A stretch of DNA of 64,000 bases from positions 94,293-158,292 of the forward strand of contig JAOAPV010000114.1 of assembly GCA_025463055.1 (NCBI GenBank), written 5' to 3'. This DNA comes from Candidatus Acidiferrum typicum. GTDB taxonomy: Bacteria; Acidobacteriota; Terriglobia; Acidiferrales; UBA7541. The notes under the pieces are model-generated. The model was given only the letters and a program-made list of their open reading frames with translations. It did no database searches and was not told the DNA's origin. The translations under genes were made by a program, and so were the position numbers. Of the stretch, positions 17,084 through 28,154 are shown one piece after another (the stretch's first letter is position 1; every line of letters begins with the position of its first letter).

Positions 17084-20000
17084 TCAATTCGGCATCGGGA
17101 AAATCAAAACGCGATTGTGGGCCTGGTCCACAATCACCGCAAGATTCGTGAACTGGTCGATCGCCACGCCAAACTGCGCCGACCCCGGCAAACCAAGTGT
17201 CTGCACCGTCTTCACCTGCGAAACCGTATCCACGATGGACGCGGATTTGCCCGCAAAATTTGAAGTCAGAATCGCGCCACTCTGCGGATTCACCGCAAGC
17301 GCCATAGGATTGATTCCAACTCGAGTCTGACTCGACCCGCCAGTGTCCGGATTGAAAGACGAGATCACATTCCCGCCACTCGAATTCACGTAGAACAATC
17401 CAGGATTCGAGGTGCCAGTAACCACCGCCGGATTGAAAACAATTCCCGTCGGAGTAGAAGTAACGCTTCCCAGCGTAACCGTAGTGCTAAGTGCCGGACT
17501 AGCTAATCCAATGTCCACCGGATACAAAGCACCAATCGGCGCATTCCCGGAAACCAATTGCAACCCGGTGACCACGGCGAGGCCCTGATTATTTGTGCCG
17601 CGATCCGGATCGATGGCTACGGCAATGGGCTCCTGCACACCGCCAATGGACGTGGCGGTGAGAGTCGTTGCGGGCGAAGATCCTAGCAAGAGGCCGAGGT
17701 TGATCTGCGAAACCGTGTTCGAACCGAAGTTGGCGACGAGAGCGACGCCGGTGGATTCATTAATGGCGACTCCGATCGGCCCCGTCCCAGTAGCGACGTC
17801 CGGAACGGCCTCGGCGTTGGTCATCAGATTTACGATGGATGCGGTGCCGGCGCCATTATTCGCAACAACGGCCAGGCCAAGATGCGAGCTCACAGCTACG
17901 CCCTGCGGACCCGCGCCGATGGAGATTGTGTGGAGCACGGAGCCGAAAGTTGCGCTCGACGGATTGATATCGATCGTCGAAATGTTGTTGCAGCCGCTGT
18001 TGCTGACCACAGCGATGGGCGAGAAGGGACCATTTTTGAGCTGGTCGGCAATGGCAACGGAGCTGGGCATGGGCGTGGCGCAGGCCACAGTCATGTCAAC
18101 GGACTTAATGACAAAGAAATCGGAAGGGTTGGATTGCACGCCGTTGCTCACAACGTCGAGAGCAAACTTGTGTGGCAGCGACAGGAAGGAAGCCGGAATC
18201 GTCGCGACGATTTCCCTATTGCTGACTACCTGCACATTCGCCGATGGAATAGGCGTGCCATCAAGGCGCACTTGCGCGCCCGCGATAAAGCCGGAGCCAA
18301 AGATCTGCACACCCGCCAAATCGGCTGCGGAGGTAAGCGCTGCTTGCGGAACAAATGCGCCCGGAATTCCGCCAATCGCGCCCGCGCCAGGATTGGGACT
18401 CGGGACAACGATTTCCGTGATTTCGGCGGACTTGAAGGCGCCAAGATTAATGACTTCGACCTGTCCGGCATTGGTGCTGCCGGCCGTGGTACTGCCGGAT
18501 TCGACTACGAAAGCCTGATTCGTGGCCGGATCGACAGCGACGCCGCCCCAGAGACGGAGAGATCCGGTGGTGCCGTTCTGAACGGGTAGCGTGGCCGTGC
18601 TGGGCCCATTCACGTGAACGATGGCGTATCTCTTTCGAGTAACCGGATCGGAGATGGAGACTTGCTGCTGATCGGGGTTGTACGAAACGATGGAATTCGT
18701 GTACGGCTGCCACGCGACGTCCGCAGTGTGCAGGAACTCAGGCGCATTGGTGCAGCTAACTGTGAACGCAGTGCAGCCGGAAAAGAAACTGATGGAAGAA
18801 ACGGACTGATCGAGTTGATTCAGTATGTCGATCTGCGGACCGAATTGGCTGGCGGAGGCTATTCCCGTTGCGTCGGCGTCAGCGAGCGCGGCCGTGTGCG
18901 TGATGGGATTGATGGCGATGCCTTGCGTGGTTGAGGACACGCCACCGAAAATCACATTGGGACTGCCAAAGAAGACCGTTCCACCGTTGGCAGTGCCGCT
19001 CCCCGTGACATTCGGCCCCAAAAAGAAAGTAAAGGATGTGCTGCTCGTGACGCTGATGGTGAACACGCCATTGAAGTTAACCGGCGTGGGGTTGCCGGAG
19101 GTGTTGGGGGCGGGAACGCCAGTGATCAGGACAGTAGACGGAATTCCAGGGACGAGCCCTGCGAGTGTGCTCCCGGAAGCCGTGGTCGCGGTGACAGTGC
19201 CAGCTGTCAATGTGAGAGTGCTGAGCCCGACGGAGGTGGAGGGCTGCGTGACGTCAATCGCGCTGACTACGCCCGAGCCGCCAGGGGACACGTATGCGAT
19301 GTGGCCGTGGGGAGCAACGGCGATCTGAGGGAACGCACCGCTGTTCAGCGTAACCTGAGAAAAGACACAGGGCGGAGTTTGGCCCGAGTTAGCCAGGCAA
19401 CCGAACGGAGCACCGGCGCCTTGGTTGAGATTCACAACAAAGCCCAGATTGGCGGCCGAGGAAGTGGAGGTGGAAGAGTACGCCACTAGAGCAAGATTGG
19501 TGTCCGGGTCAACTCCGATTGCGTACGGCAGCGGAGCTGGAGAGACCTGGCCTTGCAAAACGCCGGAGAGACTGACGGTCGCCGGAGTAACGGGATTCGG
19601 AGCCCCGGGAATGGGCAGGATAGAAACGCTCTGGCTTCCATAATTAACCACAGCGACGGAGTGATTGGTTCGATTCACAGAGACGCCGGTAGGAATCTGG
19701 CCGACAGCAACCGGGCCACCCAGGGCAGAAAGCGTTCCATTGCCAATGGTGTAAAACTGCACCGCGTTCGAACCGGTTTCCGCGACGACAACAACGCCGA
19801 GGACGGGATCGATATCGATTGCGCTGGGATTCGTACCCGCCGGAATAGCGCCTACAGTTGCAGGAGGCCCGGCAGAATAGTCTGGAAACACAGCCAGAGT
19901 GGTCACTGCCGGATTGTTTGGATTCGGCGCCGGCGGAGTTGTGCGTGAAACGGAGAGAGGGTACAGGCCAGGGGGGCCAACGGCGCTGGCTGGAAAATTG

Positions 20001-21343
20001 GCGGAGAGAAAGCGCGAGTTGGACGAAGAAGCATTCTGCGAAATCTGGTTACCTTGAAAATTAATAGGAGCGAATGTGCCGTGCGGCCCGAAATATCCTC
20101 CATCGATGAAGAGTGGGAATTCACCGGGGTTTCCGCCCTGAACAACACCGGTCGGAGAAGAGGTCACTATAGTGGGCCTAACGGGCATAAGAGTAAACGT
20201 AAACTGGCCGCCGGCGGTTGGCGTAACAGGCTCAGCAGGATCGGTGACGGAAACCGTATAAGTAATTGGTGTTGTCGTATTGCCGGTATTCACAACCCCG
20301 AGGTCGGACTCCAACAATCGCAAGCGAGCGCCGCTGGAGGGAGGATTGGCGGTCGTAGAGTTGGGAATCGGAAAGATCACCTTAATCTGACCGGTGTCGG
20401 AGGTGAAACTCTTGGTTCCGCCATTCTGATCTGTAAGAGTAATGATGGAAGCGGAGGAGATATTGGGAGCGTCGAGATAAATATCCCAGAGTGCGGCACC
20501 TTGAGGAGCGATAGTGGGAGTGATGCCATTAAAGACGATCGGTCCGCCCTGAATGATGGTGATGGTTCCGGTGGCGAAGCGCGTGTTGTCGGCCTTTGCG
20601 ATGGCGACCACGGTGACGTTGGCAGGCGTAGTGCTCAGATTGGTGGCTCCGGCAGGGGCCGCAGCGGTGGGAATCGCGGCCGGGGCTGTGTAGACACCAC
20701 TTGCATCGATAGAGCCACAGTTGGGACTGCAGGTGGCGAGATTGGGTACGGTGATGGTGGAAGTGGGGGTTGATTGGGTAATCAACCAGGTGACACCTTG
20801 AGTCTGCAGGTCATTGGCAAGAACAACATTGAATTTCTGCAGCTCTTTGGTAGGGACCGTAGCGGTGGTTGGAGTCAGTGTGACACCGATACCTGAGTCA
20901 AGAACGAGCTTCACACTGCCAGTCTTGGTGGTGTCTTGTTGAGACTGCGCGGTGATGACGATCTGGAGGTTGGGATATTTGGTTTGGTCGGGAACTTTGA
21001 TGGGGGCAGTGTACGTTGCGGTGCCGGTGGTCTGTTGATTGGAGATAGTACCGAGAGTGCCGTCCGTGGGGCAATTAGCGGGAGTCGAGACGGTGGTGGT
21101 GGTTCCCGAGACGGTCGTGGTTGTGAACTGACAGGGCTGCCAATTCACAGCGGTGTTGGTCGTGGTACCTCCGACTACTGATGCGGTGAGGGTGGTGGAC
21201 TGGCCCACGATAATAGCGCTACCCACGGAGGAGATGACGGAAACAGTCACGGTATTCGTGTTACTGCTGCTGCCGCACCCCGCGGCGAGCCATGCCGCCG
21301 CGACCGCGGTAGACAGGCACGTTAGAATTGTTCGCAACTTCAT
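17084..21343 (-). CDS. very large lipoprotein with beta-propeller-like repeats and an IPT/TIG domain
   Basis: ATG 21343, behind a GGAGG sequence, gives 1419 residues; an upstream ATG adds 24 residues before the signal and is unlikely. The N-terminus MKLRTILTCLSTAVAAAWLA ends in the lipobox LAAGC, so the protein should be lipid-anchored. Bacterial Ig-like segments follow (about 35-400). Two sets of YVTN/propeller-like repeats (GVDPDTNLALV, AVDPATNQAFVVE, AVNPQSGAILT) frame an IPT/TIG domain near 1050 (AGVQIFGSGFIAGAQVRLDG). Thr/Ser/Gly-rich and cysteine-poor. It is probably an exposed binding or adhesion protein; the function is unknown. Confidence 0.85.
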   Translation of the reverse strand: MKLRTILTCLSTAVAAAWLAAGCGSSSNTNTVTVSVISSVGSAIIVGQSTTLTASVVGGTTTNTAVNWQPCQFTTTTVSGTTTTVSTPANCPTDGTLGTISNQQTTGTATYTAPIKVPDQTKYPNLQIVITAQSQQDTTKTGSVKLVLDSGIGVTLTPTTATVPTKELQKFNVVLANDLQTQGVTWLITQSTPTSTITVPNLATCSPNCGSIDASGVYTAPAAIPTAAAPAGATNLSTTPANVTVVAIAKADNTRFATGTITIIQGGPIVFNGITPTIAPQGAALWDIYLDAPNISSASIITLTDQNGGTKSFTSDTGQIKVIFPIPNSTTANPPSSGARLRLLESDLGVVNTGNTTTPITYTVSVTDPAEPVTPTAGGQFTFTLMPVRPTIVTSSPTGVVQGGNPGEFPLFIDGGYFGPHGTFAPINFQGNQISQNASSSNSRFLSANFPASAVGPPGLYPLSVSRTTPPAPNPNNPAVTTLAVFPDYSAGPPATVGAIPAGTNPSAIDIDPVLGVVVVAETGSNAVQFYTIGNGTLSALGGPVAVGQIPTGVSVNRTNHSVAVVNYGSQSVSILPIPGAPNPVTPATVSLSGVLQGQVSPAPLPYAIGVDPDTNLALVAYSSTSTSSAANLGFVVNLNQGAGAPFGCLANSGQTPPCVFSQVTLNSGAFPQIAVAPHGHIAYVSPGGSGVVSAIDVTQPSTSVGLSTLTLTAGTVTATTASGSTLAGLVPGIPSTVLITGVPAPNTSGNPTPVNFNGVFTISVTSSTSFTFFLGPNVTGSGTANGGTVFFGSPNVIFGGVSSTTQGIAINPITHTAALADADATGIASASQFGPQIDILNQLDQSVSSISFFSGCTAFTVSCTNAPEFLHTADVAWQPYTNSIVSYNPDQQQVSISDPVTRKRYAIVHVNGPSTATLPVQNGTTGSLRLWGGVAVDPATNQAFVVESGSTTAGSTNAGQVEVINLGAFKSAEITEIVVPSPNPGAGAIGGIPGAFVPQAALTSAADLAGVQIFGSGFIAGAQVRLDGTPIPSANVQVVSNREIVATIPASFLSLPHKFALDVVSNGVQSNPSDFFVIKSVDMTVACATPMPSSVAIADQLKNGPFSPIAVVSNSGCNNISTIDINPSSATFGSVLHTISIGAGPQGVAVSSHLGLAVVANNGAGTASIVNLMTNAEAVPDVATGTGPIGVAINESTGVALVANFGSNTVSQINLGLLLGSSPATTLTATSIGGVQEPIAVAIDPDRGTNNQGLAVVTGLQLVSGNAPIGALYPVDIGLASPALSTTVTLGSVTSTPTGIVFNPAVVTGTSNPGLFYVNSSGGNVISSFNPDTGGSSQTRVGINPMALAVNPQSGAILTSNFAGKSASIVDTVSQVKTVQTLGLPGSAQFGVAIDQFTNLAVIVDQAHNRVLIFPMPN

Positions 21344-21433
21344 CCCACTTCCTCCCAAGCAGACACGCGATGCAGGCGCGCGGTCAGTAGCATAGACTTC
21401 ACCCACCTCAAGCAAGCTTCCAATGGCCGGGCA

Positions 21434-24367
21434 TCAGAAAGTCCGGCTAACCGTAAAACGAAAAGTCGTCTTCGGCTCGAAATAGTCGAGCCGGCCCGGG
21501 TTGTTCAAGATGTTGTTGAGCTGCGGCTGTATCTGCAGCGGAAAAATCGTCGGATCGATGCCATTGAAGGCGTTTTTCAAGAAATTGATATCGCCGGGAT
21601 TGAGGAACGGCGTTGGGGCAATGATCTGTTCGTGGAGGCGGTTGACATTATAAGCGTAGTAGATACGGAACGGTGCCTGAACGATGGGCAATTGCACGAC
21701 AAACTCGATACCGGCTGAGCCGCGCAAACGGAAATTCGTATGTGGCGCGATGGAGAGTTGCTGTTGCAGGTTTGCCGTTGGAAACTGTTGGGTTAGTTGC
21801 TGGAAGCCTGTGGGGTTCAGCTTAAGCGCGCTGGGTCGCGCAACTCCGTCGGTTCCGCCGTCGAAGAAGAGCGCGGCGGTAACCGGGCCGATGATGGGAA
21901 TACGGTATTCGACGTTGCCGGAAGTTTGAACGTCGCCGCCGGGCAATGTGGCGGTATAGGTGAGCACTGGAACTGAAAAGGAACGAATAGCTCCGCCGGC
22001 GGTAGGATCGTGAAAGAAGATGGGCTGCGAGGAGGCTTGCGGGATAAAAGTAACCGGGGAAATGGAGCGAATATCAAAGCCGCGCAAATCATTCTCGCCG
22101 CCCATATAGAAGCGGCTGAACGGCGGCACTTCTCCGCCGCCATAACCAGTCGTGTAAGCCGCAGAGGCGTGAAAGCCAATGACATTGCGACGTTTCTGAA
22201 TGGGATGGAAATACTTCCAATCAAATACATTGGTAATGGTTTTGACATTGCCGCCCAGCGGGCCGCCCGTGAAACCCAAGGAATAGAAGTAGCTTTTTCC
22301 GGAATGCTCATTGGTGGGATTGTCGATCGTGTTGTAGGTGATGGTGGGCGTGATGGTGCTAGAGACTATGCCTTGCAGGGCGCTGGGACCGGAAATGCTG
22401 CGGAACTGCAAGTCTTCAAACAGGAATTTGGAAGCGTCGTTAAAAGGGGTGATGCTGGTGCGGGTAAGGCCGTAGGTGACTCCGAAGCGCGTGAACGAAA
22501 GCTTTTTCACCGGGTAGCTGGCGAAGAGTGTGAACCCGGTGCTGTTCTGATTGTAATTCTGGATGAATTGCGGATTGATGCTGACGGACTGGCCCTGCAA
22601 AAGCGCCAGCTGCCGAGCTTGATTGAAACTGTATTTGCTGGAGAAAATTGTGAAACCGGTGGAAATCGGGCGGTCGAAAAGGTAGGGCTCGGTGAAGCCG
22701 AACATGAAGCTGCGTTGAATATCGCCAAACTGCGCAGAGAAGGTTAACGTTTCGCCGAGGCCAAGGAAATTGTTGGTCTGATAGGTGAGTCCGATGAAGG
22801 TGCCGGCGAGGCCGCTGACGCCGCCCTGCAGCCCGATGGACTGCTTGCCCTTTTCCTTTAGCTTGAGCGTGAGATCGACAGTGCCTTCTTTTTGATTGCG
22901 CTTGATCTGGACGGCCTTGTCTTCCTCGATGCGGTCAAAATAATCGAGTTGGTTCAAGCGCAGGATGCTGATTTCCCAGGCGCGCTTGTTGAAGAGCTGG
23001 CCTTCGTCGAGAAGGAGCTCGCGGCGGATAACTTTGTCGCGCGTGGTGGTGTTGCCAACGAAATCGATGCGGCGGACGTAGTATTGCTTTTCTTCGTTGA
23101 AGCGCATGGTGATGTCGATGCGCTTGGCGGCCTCGTCGATATCGGTCTGCGGTTCGGCGGTGAAATCGATGAAACCGTACTGGCCATATGCTTTGCGGTA
23201 GTCATCCAGGGCCTTGCGGATTTTGGACGCCGAGAAGATATCGCCTTCCTTGAGCGGGAAAATGGCCTTGAGAGCATCGACTTTCAGAGAGAGAGCTTTA
23301 TCGGGATCGGCGCTTACGATTTTCAGCGTGCCCATCTTGTAGCGCTCGCCCTCTTCGATGGGGATGGTCATATTGACGGCTTTGCCGTGGCTGCGCCCGG
23401 CGACGGGGACGCCCATGCGGAAACCGGTGGTATCGATATTCTCGAGAATTGGATCTTTCACGACGACTTTGAAGTAGCCGTTGTCCTGATACAGACCGCG
23501 AACGCCGACTTCGAGATCTTCGTTGAGCTTTTCGCGATCGTACGTCTTGGTGAGGACGGGAATGTACCAGAAGTAGAGAGGAATGGAGTACGGACGATCG
23601 TGGCGCATGGCGCGGATGAGCTTGCGATCGCTAAATGCGTGATTGCCAGTGAATTTTATCTTGCCGACTTTTACCTTAGGACCTTCCTCGACTTTGAAAA
23701 CCAGAATGACCGCATTGCTGGCCGCTATGCGCTCGTACTGCGGCGTGACTTTGGCAAATTGACGGCCGTGCTCGCCAAGCAATTCTTTCAGGACGACTTC
23801 CGCTTTCTTGATGCGCGTAGGATCGAACTGGCTTTCTACGGTCAGGCCGACTTTGCGTTCCTTGAAACGATCGAGAATGTCCGATTCGGAAACGGAATGG
23901 ATATTGTCGTAACGGATGCGGCGGATGACCGGGCGCTCTTTGACTTCGAAGATGACGTTCTTGTGATTGGGGCCTTCGGGAGAGTCCTCGACGCGCAACT
24001 TAACGTCTTCGAAGAATTGCGTATTCCATAGCGCCTGAAAATCGCGGCGCAGCGTCTCTTCATTATAAGGATCGCCGTCGCGGCTGAAAATTCGCGCTTT
24101 CAGCGTGTCACTGCGCACGCGGCGGTTGCCGATGAAAAGGATGCGGTCGATTATAGTTCCGGGCGGCTGAGGAGGAGGATTCTGGAAGGGGTGTTCGGAA
24201 TCGGCAGGGGCGTCAGATTCCGCCGTAACCTTTGCGAAGTACGTTGAATCAAAAGGAGCAGAGAACGAAGACGGCGATGCAGCCGCATTAGGATGGTGCT
24301 GCGCAGCAGCAACGACAGAGGACGCGAGCAATAACACAATTGCCGCAGCCGACAGCACTACGCGCAT
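21434..24367 (-). CDS. bamA: outer membrane protein assembly factor BamA
   Basis: BamA inserts beta-barrel proteins into the outer membrane. From ATG 24367 the 977-residue product has a signal peptide (MRVVLSAAAIVLLLASSVVA), then POTRA domains (about 100-480; IIDRILFIGNRRVRSDTLKA, VKVGKIKFTGNHAFSDRKLI, RRIDFVGNTTTRDKVIRREL). A surface-antigen barrel follows with the conserved GGENDLRGFD motif, and the protein ends with Phe (VSRTF), the usual barrel C-terminus. It is longer than the E. coli protein (810 residues), mainly in the N-terminal linker and barrel loops. It lies downstream of lolD and clpC in the envelope block. Confidence 0.95.
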   Translation of the reverse strand: MRVVLSAAAIVLLLASSVVAAAQHHPNAAASPSSFSAPFDSTYFAKVTAESDAPADSEHPFQNPPPQPPGTIIDRILFIGNRRVRSDTLKARIFSRDGDPYNEETLRRDFQALWNTQFFEDVKLRVEDSPEGPNHKNVIFEVKERPVIRRIRYDNIHSVSESDILDRFKERKVGLTVESQFDPTRIKKAEVVLKELLGEHGRQFAKVTPQYERIAASNAVILVFKVEEGPKVKVGKIKFTGNHAFSDRKLIRAMRHDRPYSIPLYFWYIPVLTKTYDREKLNEDLEVGVRGLYQDNGYFKVVVKDPILENIDTTGFRMGVPVAGRSHGKAVNMTIPIEEGERYKMGTLKIVSADPDKALSLKVDALKAIFPLKEGDIFSASKIRKALDDYRKAYGQYGFIDFTAEPQTDIDEAAKRIDITMRFNEEKQYYVRRIDFVGNTTTRDKVIRRELLLDEGQLFNKRAWEISILRLNQLDYFDRIEEDKAVQIKRNQKEGTVDLTLKLKEKGKQSIGLQGGVSGLAGTFIGLTYQTNNFLGLGETLTFSAQFGDIQRSFMFGFTEPYLFDRPISTGFTIFSSKYSFNQARQLALLQGQSVSINPQFIQNYNQNSTGFTLFASYPVKKLSFTRFGVTYGLTRTSITPFNDASKFLFEDLQFRSISGPSALQGIVSSTITPTITYNTIDNPTNEHSGKSYFYSLGFTGGPLGGNVKTITNVFDWKYFHPIQKRRNVIGFHASAAYTTGYGGGEVPPFSRFYMGGENDLRGFDIRSISPVTFIPQASSQPIFFHDPTAGGAIRSFSVPVLTYTATLPGGDVQTSGNVEYRIPIIGPVTAALFFDGGTDGVARPSALKLNPTGFQQLTQQFPTANLQQQLSIAPHTNFRLRGSAGIEFVVQLPIVQAPFRIYYAYNVNRLHEQIIAPTPFLNPGDINFLKNAFNGIDPTIFPLQIQPQLNNILNNPGRLDYFEPKTTFRFTVSRTF

Positions 24368-24526
24368 AACCCCAAACGGCAAAGAAATTCTTGCGTGAGC
24401 GGCCACAGAGGTGGTCAAGGCCGCGCCCCCAAACCCAAGATGTTCTTCTCCCGCCGAACCACGGTACAGGCCGGCCGTGCGTTGACCCGGTAAATTCCGG
24501 GGCCACACATGTTGGTGTCAGATTCC

Positions 24527-26953
24527 CTAGTGGACGACCGGGGTTGCCTCACCGACAGGACGGAACGAAAGACCTTCCCCTGCGACGTAAATTTGCAACG
24601 TCGCTGGCCTTTGGATTCCACCCTGAATGAGCGCCTCGGACAGCGGGTCTTCCACATATTTCTGAAGAGCTCGCCGCAGAGGTCGTGCCCCGTAACTGCG
24701 GTCTGCACACGTTTTTTCGAGGATCCACTGGCGTGCTTCCGGAGAAACAACAACCTGGACTTGCCGGTGGATGAGCGTGTCGTTCATCTGACCCACAAGC
24801 AGATCGATAATGCGCAACAGGTCGTCGTCGCCGAGCGGGTTGAAGATAATGACTTCGTCCAAGCGGTTGAGAAACTCCGGATTGAACGCCCGCTTTACTT
24901 CAACCATCACCATATCTTCCATGCTCTTGAGACCGGCTTCATCGACGCCGGACTGGAAGCCGATGGAAGTGCGCTTTTGCAAATGGCGCGCACCCAAGTT
25001 GGAAGTCATGATGATGATGGTGTTGCGAAAATCCACGGTATTGCCGAGCCCGTCCGTCAACTGACCGTCTTCAAAGACTTGCAGCAGGATATTGAAAACG
25101 TCCGGATGCGCCTTCTCGATTTCATCCAGCAGGATGACCGAGTACGGCGTGCGGCGAACGCGCTCCGTCAACTGACCGCCTTCTTCATAGCCTACGTATC
25201 CTGGAGGGGCGCCGATCAGCTTCGAGACGGAGTGCTTTTCCATAAACTCCGACATATCGAAGCGAACCAGCGACTTCTCCGAACCGAACAAAAATTCCGC
25301 GAGGCGGCGGGCGACTTCTGTCTTGCCGACGCCGGTGGGACCGAGGAAAAAGAAGCAGCCGACGGGACGCGCAGGATTTTTGAGTCCGGCGCGACTGCGG
25401 CGAATGGCGCGCGCGAGGGCAGTGATCGCTTTGTCCTGGCTGATGACGCGCTTGTGCAACTCGGGCTCGATGCGCAGCAGCTTCTGCTGCTCGTCTTCCT
25501 TGATGGAGGTAACGGCGATGCCTGTCCAGCGGGAGACGACTTCCTCGATGTCCTCACGAGTAACGATGCCGGTGGATGCGTCGTCGAGCTTGTAACGCTC
25601 GCGTAGGCCGCGGAGATTTTCTTTTTCTTTGCGCTCTTCTTCAGAGTAGAAGCGCGCTTTTTCGAATTCGTGGGCGGCGATAGCGCTTTCCATGCGGTGG
25701 GTGATGAACTTCACGCGCTTCTGCACTTCGCCAACTTCTTCAGGGACGCTGGCTTGACGGAGCTTGACGCGGGCGCCGGCTTCGTCGATCAGGTCGATCG
25801 CTTTGTCTGGGAGGAAGCGATCGGGAATGTAGCGGTTCGAAAGATAAACCGAGTACTTTAGCGCGTCATCGGTGTAACTGACGGCGTGGAATTTTTCGTA
25901 GCGCTCGCGCACGCCGCTGATGACCTGGACGGCTTCCTCTTCGTTGGGCGCGGGAACTTTCACGGATTGGAAGCGGCGCTCGAGGGAGCGATCTTTCTCG
26001 ACGGACTTGCGATATTCGCCGGGCGTGGTGGCGCCGATGCACTGAATTTCGCCGCGGGAAAGCGCGGGCTTGAGAATGTTGGCGGCATCGAGCGAACCTT
26101 CGGCGGAGCCTGCGCCGACGAGCGTGTGCAACTCGTCGATGAAGACGATGGCGTTCTGGCTCTCCATCAATTCTTTCATGATGGTCTTGAGGCGCTCTTC
26201 GAACTGGCCGCGATATTTTGTGCCGGCAACGATGAGCGAGAGGTCGAGAGAAAGGATGCGCTTGTCTGCGAGGAACGATGGAACATCGCCATCAGAAATG
26301 CGCTGGGCCAAGCCCTCAACAATGGCGGTCTTGCCTACGCCGGGCTCGCCGATGAGAACAGGATTATTTTTTGTGCGGCGGCAGAGGATTTGGATTACGC
26401 GCTCGACCTCGCCTTCTCGGCCGACCAGGGGATCGAGGGAGCCTTCGGAAGCGGCTTGCGTGAGGTCGCGGCTGAATTCGGCGAGAAGCGAAGTTTCTTT
26501 GGGGCGCGCGGCGGTGGTTTTTTCGCCGGAGGTGCGCGCGAGCTCTTCACGCAGCGTGGAGAGGCGCAGGCCGCGTTCCATCAGGATTTCGGCGCCGAAA
26601 CATTTTTCTTCGCGGAGGATTCCGAGGAGCAGGTGCTCGGTGCCGACGTGCTTTACACCGAGGCGCTCGGCTTCTTCACCGGCCATGTTCAAAATTCGTT
26701 TGCATTCCGCGCTCAGAGGGACTTCAACAGATGTTGAAATTCGCTCGCGGATGGTGATGCGCGCTTCAATTTCTTTGCGGATGGATTCAATCGAGCCCTG
26801 CTGGCGCAGGAAGCGATTGGCCAGGGCTTTGTCTTCGCGCATCAAGCCGAGCAGAAGATGCTCGGTTTCAATGTACGGACTGCCGTACTGGCTGGCTTCA
26901 TACCTCGCAAAGAAAATGACGCGTCGCGCTTTCTCTGTATACCGTTCAAACAC
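24527..26953 (-). CDS. clpC: ATP-dependent Clp protease ATP-binding subunit ClpC
   Basis: ClpC is a double-ring AAA+ unfoldase that feeds substrates to ClpP. The GTG start at 26953 has a GGGGAGAAG Shine-Dalgarno and gives 808 residues beginning [20 protein letters not shown], the usual ClpC start. It has two Clp_N repeats (1-145), AAA-1 with [13 protein letters not shown], a UVR-like middle segment ([20 protein letters not shown]) and AAA-2 with [14 protein letters not shown], then the C-terminal D2 domain. The ClpP-binding loop was not located with confidence. It starts 2 bp after the lolD stop, so coupling is likely. Confidence 0.94.
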   Translation of the reverse strand: MFERYTEKARRVIFFARYEASQYGSPYIETEHLLLGLMREDKALANRFLRQQGSIESIRKEIEARITIRERISTSVEVPLSAECKRILNMAGEEAERLGVKHVGTEHLLLGILREEKCFGAEILMERGLRLSTLREELARTSGEKTTAARPKETSLLAEFSRDLTQAASEGSLDPLVGREGEVERVIQILCRRTKNNPVLIGEPGVGKTAIVEGLAQRISDGDVPSFLADKRILSLDLSLIVAGTKYRGQFEERLKTIMKELMESQNAIVFIDELHTLVGAGSAEGSLDAANILKPALSRGEIQCIGATTPGEYRKSVEKDRSLERRFQSVKVPAPNEEEAVQVISGVRERYEKFHAVSYTDDALKYSVYLSNRYIPDRFLPDKAIDLIDEAGARVKLRQASVPEEVGEVQKRVKFITHRMESAIAAHEFEKARFYSEEERKEKENLRGLRERYKLDDASTGIVTREDIEEVVSRWTGIAVTSIKEDEQQKLLRIEPELHKRVISQDKAITALARAIRRSRAGLKNPARPVGCFFFLGPTGVGKTEVARRLAEFLFGSEKSLVRFDMSEFMEKHSVSKLIGAPPGYVGYEEGGQLTERVRRTPYSVILLDEIEKAHPDVFNILLQVFEDGQLTDGLGNTVDFRNTIIIMTSNLGARHLQKRTSIGFQSGVDEAGLKSMEDMVMVEVKRAFNPEFLNRLDEVIIFNPLGDDDLLRIIDLLVGQMNDTLIHRQVQVVVSPEARQWILEKTCADRSYGARPLRRALQKYVEDPLSEALIQGGIQRPATLQIYVAGEGLSFRPVGEATPVVH

Positions 26954-26955
26954 GA

Positions 26956-27741
26956 TTAGCTCGCTTCTCCCCCGGGGGTCCCCATCGCAGCGGCCGTAGC
27001 CGCGCGAGTACGTAAAACGCCATGTTCTAGAGTGAGGATGCGGTCGCAACGCGCGGCGAGCGCCAAGTTGTGCGTCGCGATCAATGACGTCAACTGGTAC
27101 GCGCGGTGCAGCCGCTGCAACAACTCGAACACGGCCCAAGCATTCTGCTCGTCCAAGTCTCCGGTCGGTTCATCAGCCAGCAGCACGGCCGGCCTGGTGA
27201 CGAGCGCCCTGGCAATAGCGACGCGCTGCTGTTCCCCGCCCGAAAGCTCCCCTGCGCGGTGCTCGGTCCGGTCTTGCAGGCCGACTTCCGCGAGCCACTT
27301 GCGCGCTGTGATCATGGAGGGCGAGAAACTCTCGCCTCGCAGCAGCAGCGGCATGGCTACGTTTTCCGTGGCAGTAAAATCCGGCAATAATTGATGTCGC
27401 TGCCACAAAAATCCCACGATGCGATTTCTAAACTCAGCGACCGTGGTGTCTTGATTCGTTTCAATGGGCTTGGAAGCGAAGTATACTGCACCGCTCGTTG
27501 GCGTGTCTAGCGCAGCGAGCAGATGCAGCAGAGTGCTTTTGCCCGCTCCAGATGGGGCGACAATGGCCACCATCTCTCCGCGACGCAAAGTCAGATTCGC
27601 ATCAGCCAAGACGGTCAAAGATCGCGCGCCAGCGCCATACGTTTTCCGCAAACTTCGCGCTTCCAGCACAATCTGCGCCTCGGGCAGGGCGGTGGAACTC
27701 ACTGCGCCTGCGACCGCCCCCGAATTGGCTTCAGAATTCAT
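26956..27741 (-). CDS. ABC transporter ATP-binding protein, LolD/MacB type
   Basis: This 261-residue ATPase has Walker A APSGAGKS, the signature [15 protein letters not shown], Walker [13 protein letters not shown], and the switch His in [11 protein letters not shown]. The sequence fits the LolD/MacB/FtsE clade, which powers extraction of lipoproteins from the inner membrane. An extra N-terminal 25 residues precede the domain. Its permease partner is most likely the gene at 28155, although 413 bp separate them. The tail GTPGGEAS runs into clpC. Confidence 0.9.
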   Translation of the reverse strand: MNSEANSGAVAGAVSSTALPEAQIVLEARSLRKTYGAGARSLTVLADANLTLRRGEMVAIVAPSGAGKSTLLHLLAALDTPTSGAVYFASKPIETNQDTTVAEFRNRIVGFLWQRHQLLPDFTATENVAMPLLLRGESFSPSMITARKWLAEVGLQDRTEHRAGELSGGEQQRVAIARALVTRPAVLLADEPTGDLDEQNAWAVFELLQRLHRAYQLTSLIATHNLALAARCDRILTLEHGVLRTRAATAAAMGTPGGEAS

Positions 27742-28154
27742 CCTAGGTCCACATTCCCCTTACTTGTTACGGCTGCCAGTCCGGCGCTTCTACATATTCC
27801 CGAGCGCCCACTCTGTTTAGATGCAGGAACGGCAGTTACAGTGCCGAATGTCGTCCATAATCGGTCCCTTAATCCCTCCGCATCTGGCCCATCTGCTTCC
27901 CATTTATGCCGCGGCATTGCCTAGCCAAAAAGCAGAACCAAAAGGGGCAATTTGTTAAGCGGTTAATTGCTTTTAATTCAGGCATTTATGACCGCCACTT
28001 TTCCGCGCCGAGATGAAGCGAGATTCCTGGATTCTGCCGACCCGCCCATGCTGAAAATAGGAGCAACCTGCACTCCAAAGCTCGCATTGCCGCTGAAAAA
28101 TCGTTCTTCTCGGGTATTTGCGCTCGGCTGCTCCACGATTTCCCTTCATTTCCT
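27742..28154. other. 413-bp spacer between the permease and LolD-like genes
   Basis: No gene on either strand looks real here; a short plus-strand frame at 27967-28164 has no recognisable protein features. The centre (27945-27985) is AT-rich (TTGTTAAGCGGTTAATTGCTT) and could hold a minus-strand promoter for lolD-clpC-bamA, but I cannot name convincing -35 and -10 boxes. Confidence 0.4.

Noticed and set aside
22892..24031. 379-residue plus-strand frame opposite bamA
   Set aside because: Antisense frame over POTRA-coding DNA; acidic and repetitive without known features.
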